A program made the translations under genes and the position numbers. A DNA stretch of 5,308 bases from an uncultured Lachnospiraceae bacterium. GTDB lineage: Bacteria; Bacillota_A; Clostridia; Lachnospirales; Lachnospiraceae. The notes beneath the pieces were generated by a model. That model saw only the letters and a list, made by a program, of their open reading frames with translations, was not told the origin of the DNA and ran no database searches. This document shows, one piece after another, positions 4,076 through 5,308 of this stretch. The stretch is from contig CAJUMT010000097.1 of NCBI GenBank assembly GCA_910587495.1, positions 1-5,308 of the forward strand. The letters run 5' to 3'. The first letter of the stretch is position 1; each line of letters opens with the position of its first letter.

Positions 4076-5308
4076 TTGAAAAAACCGGACAGAGCAAGAA
4101 TTTCTCAGTGCATGATTGTAAAAAATGAAGAAAAAGTCATAGAAAAGGCCCTTTCCTGGGGAAAAGGAATCGTGTCAGAGCAGATCGTAGTGGATACAGG
4201 TTCCACGGACCGGACGGTGGAAATCGCCGAGCGGATGGGGGCGAAAGTCTATCATTTTGAGTGGATTGATGATTTTGCCGCCGCCAAAAATTATGCTATC
4301 GAGCAGGCGCAGTATGAGTGGATCGCTTTTCTGGACGCGGACGAATATTTTCCGCCGGAGGACGCCCTGCGGCTTTTGCAGTGCGTCAAAGACCTGCATG
4401 ATACTCCGACGAAAGGGATCCTGACCGGTCGTATTAATGTGGACAATACAGGAAAAGTGATGGCGATTAATACACAGCTTCGTGTGTTCCGCAATATACC
4501 TGCCATCAGGTATATCAGGCGTATTCACGAACATTTGACTATGCTGGACGGTCAGCCTATGCATCTGTCAGACGCGGTAGCACAGATCAGTATGTACCAT
4601 ACGGGTTATGGCGAGGAGGAAAACGCCAAGAAAGCAGGGCGGAACTTAAAGCTGATTAAACAGGAGATCGAAGACCATCCGGACGACTATGAGATGTGGG
4701 GCTATCTTGGCCAGGAATATGAGATCCGGGAGGAGTGGGAAGAGGGGGAAAAGGCATTCAGAAAAGTCATGGAGCTGATGCCGGATTCGGAGAAAGGAAG
4801 TTACGATGTGCCTACTTCCCTGGCGGCTCTTCGCCTGTTGGAATGCATCATCCACCAGGAGACAGTGGACGACAACGCGGTGCAGGAGGTCTACCAGATG
4901 ATCACAAGCGTCTGGCCGGAGGAAGCGGATTATGATTATACGCTGGGGAAATATTATGCTATCAATGATGATTTTGAAAGAGGTGAAAAGCATCTTACCA
5001 GAGCGTTGGAACTCCTGGAACGCTATGGAAATACGTCCAAAGCCATGATGCTGTGCGGAGAAATTTTAAGGGCTTATGAGCTGCTGGCTATATGCTGCTA
5101 TAACAACAGACATTTTTCCGAGTGCGTGCGGTACGCGACGCTGCTATTGCGGGAGGATCCGCAGCTTATGAGTACGGCTATGGTGTTGCTCCGGGCTTTT
5201 CGGGATGATGAAGGGACCGCAGCGAAAGGGGAGCAGGGTATCCGGGAGGTTTTGGCTTTTCTGGAGAATTTCTACGACCTTCATTCATTAAAAGACCGCA
5301 TGTTTGTC
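4076..5308 (+). CDS. GT2 family glycosyltransferase with TPR-like domain, paralogue of the preceding gene, 3' end beyond window
   Basis: The frame is open from TTG at 4076 to the right edge (411 codons, no stop), so the gene is partial. It aligns with the preceding protein almost without gaps over the GT-A domain: ISQCMIVKNEEK at 9-20, VVDTGSTD at 38-45, DDFAAAKNYAI at 65-75, FLDADEY with D87 and D89, RIHEHL, and HTGY at 175-178. TPR-like helices follow (DYEMWGYLGQEYEIREEWEEGEKAF and later repeats). The last visible residues, SLKDRMFV, match DLKDRLFLV in the paralogue, so about 35 residues are missing. GGGAGG at 4062-4067 lies eight bases before the TTG, the same start design as its partner. 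The next ATG is codon 13, inside the first motif. Likely co-transcribed with the first gene, since no terminator is seen in the 51-base gap. Divergence in the acceptor-side and TPR regions suggests a different acceptor or sugar, which is inference. Confidence 0.88.
   Translation, partial: MKKPDRARISQCMIVKNEEKVIEKALSWGKGIVSEQIVVDTGSTDRTVEIAERMGAKVYHFEWIDDFAAAKNYAIEQAQYEWIAFLDADEYFPPEDALRLLQCVKDLHDTPTKGILTGRINVDNTGKVMAINTQLRVFRNIPAIRYIRRIHEHLTMLDGQPMHLSDAVAQISMYHTGYGEEENAKKAGRNLKLIKQEIEDHPDDYEMWGYLGQEYEIREEWEEGEKAFRKVMELMPDSEKGSYDVPTSLAALRLLECIIHQETVDDNAVQEVYQMITSVWPEEADYDYTLGKYYAINDDFERGEKHLTRALELLERYGNTSKAMMLCGEILRAYELLAICCYNNRHFSECVRYATLLLREDPQLMSTAMVLLRAFRDDEGTAAKGEQGIREVLAFLENFYDLHSLKDRMFV

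Noticed and set aside
4175..4993. Minus-strand frames of 71 to 129 codons and a plus-strand 66-codon frame opposite or inside the second glycosyltransferase
   Set aside because: The plus frame starting with TTG at 4076 carries all GT2 motifs, so the others are shadows.

Overview
The window looks like a chromosomal segment from a low-to-mid GC Firmicute, most likely a Lachnospiraceae-type Clostridium relative. This is inferred from strong GGAGG ribosome binding sites, TTG starts, consensus sigma-A promoters, and two protein types common in that group: a long PD-(D/E)XK Rpn-like protein with an E/K/Q-rich tail, and a GT2-TPR glycosyltransferase. No species can be named from the sequence alone.

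Layout: (a) 1-50 holds two GC-rich palindromes resembling the subterminal hairpins of IS200/IS605-type elements. (b) 98-301, minus strand, is a probable small-RNA gene not described by any protein frame: a TTGACA-17-TATATT promoter just after the stop codon of the next gene, three compact hairpins, then two terminator-like hairpins. (c) 314-1057, minus strand, is an AT-rich DUF3800 gene with RNase H-like acidic motifs. (d) 1058-1553 is a divergent intergenic region with promoters for both neighbours and a short relic of a decayed rpn paralogue. (e) 1566-2516, plus strand, is an Rpn-family nuclease gene. It contains an in-frame internal start behind a near-perfect Shine-Dalgarno, so it probably also makes an 88-residue C-terminal protein, as in the known Rpn gene-within-gene toxin-antitoxin systems. 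A strong terminator follows at 2533-2567. (f) 2622-5308 is an operon of two tandem, collinear GT2-TPR glycosyltransferases, both starting with TTG. The second runs off the right edge.

The left half (possible transposon end, DUF3800 plus RNA, Rpn) reads as an accessory or defence-like patch, while the right half is a surface or protein glycosylation operon with its own promoter. The two observations most worth testing are the DUF3800-linked RNA and the intragenic RpnS-like protein. Neither could be checked here by database search or folding software; both rest on motifs read directly from the sequence.
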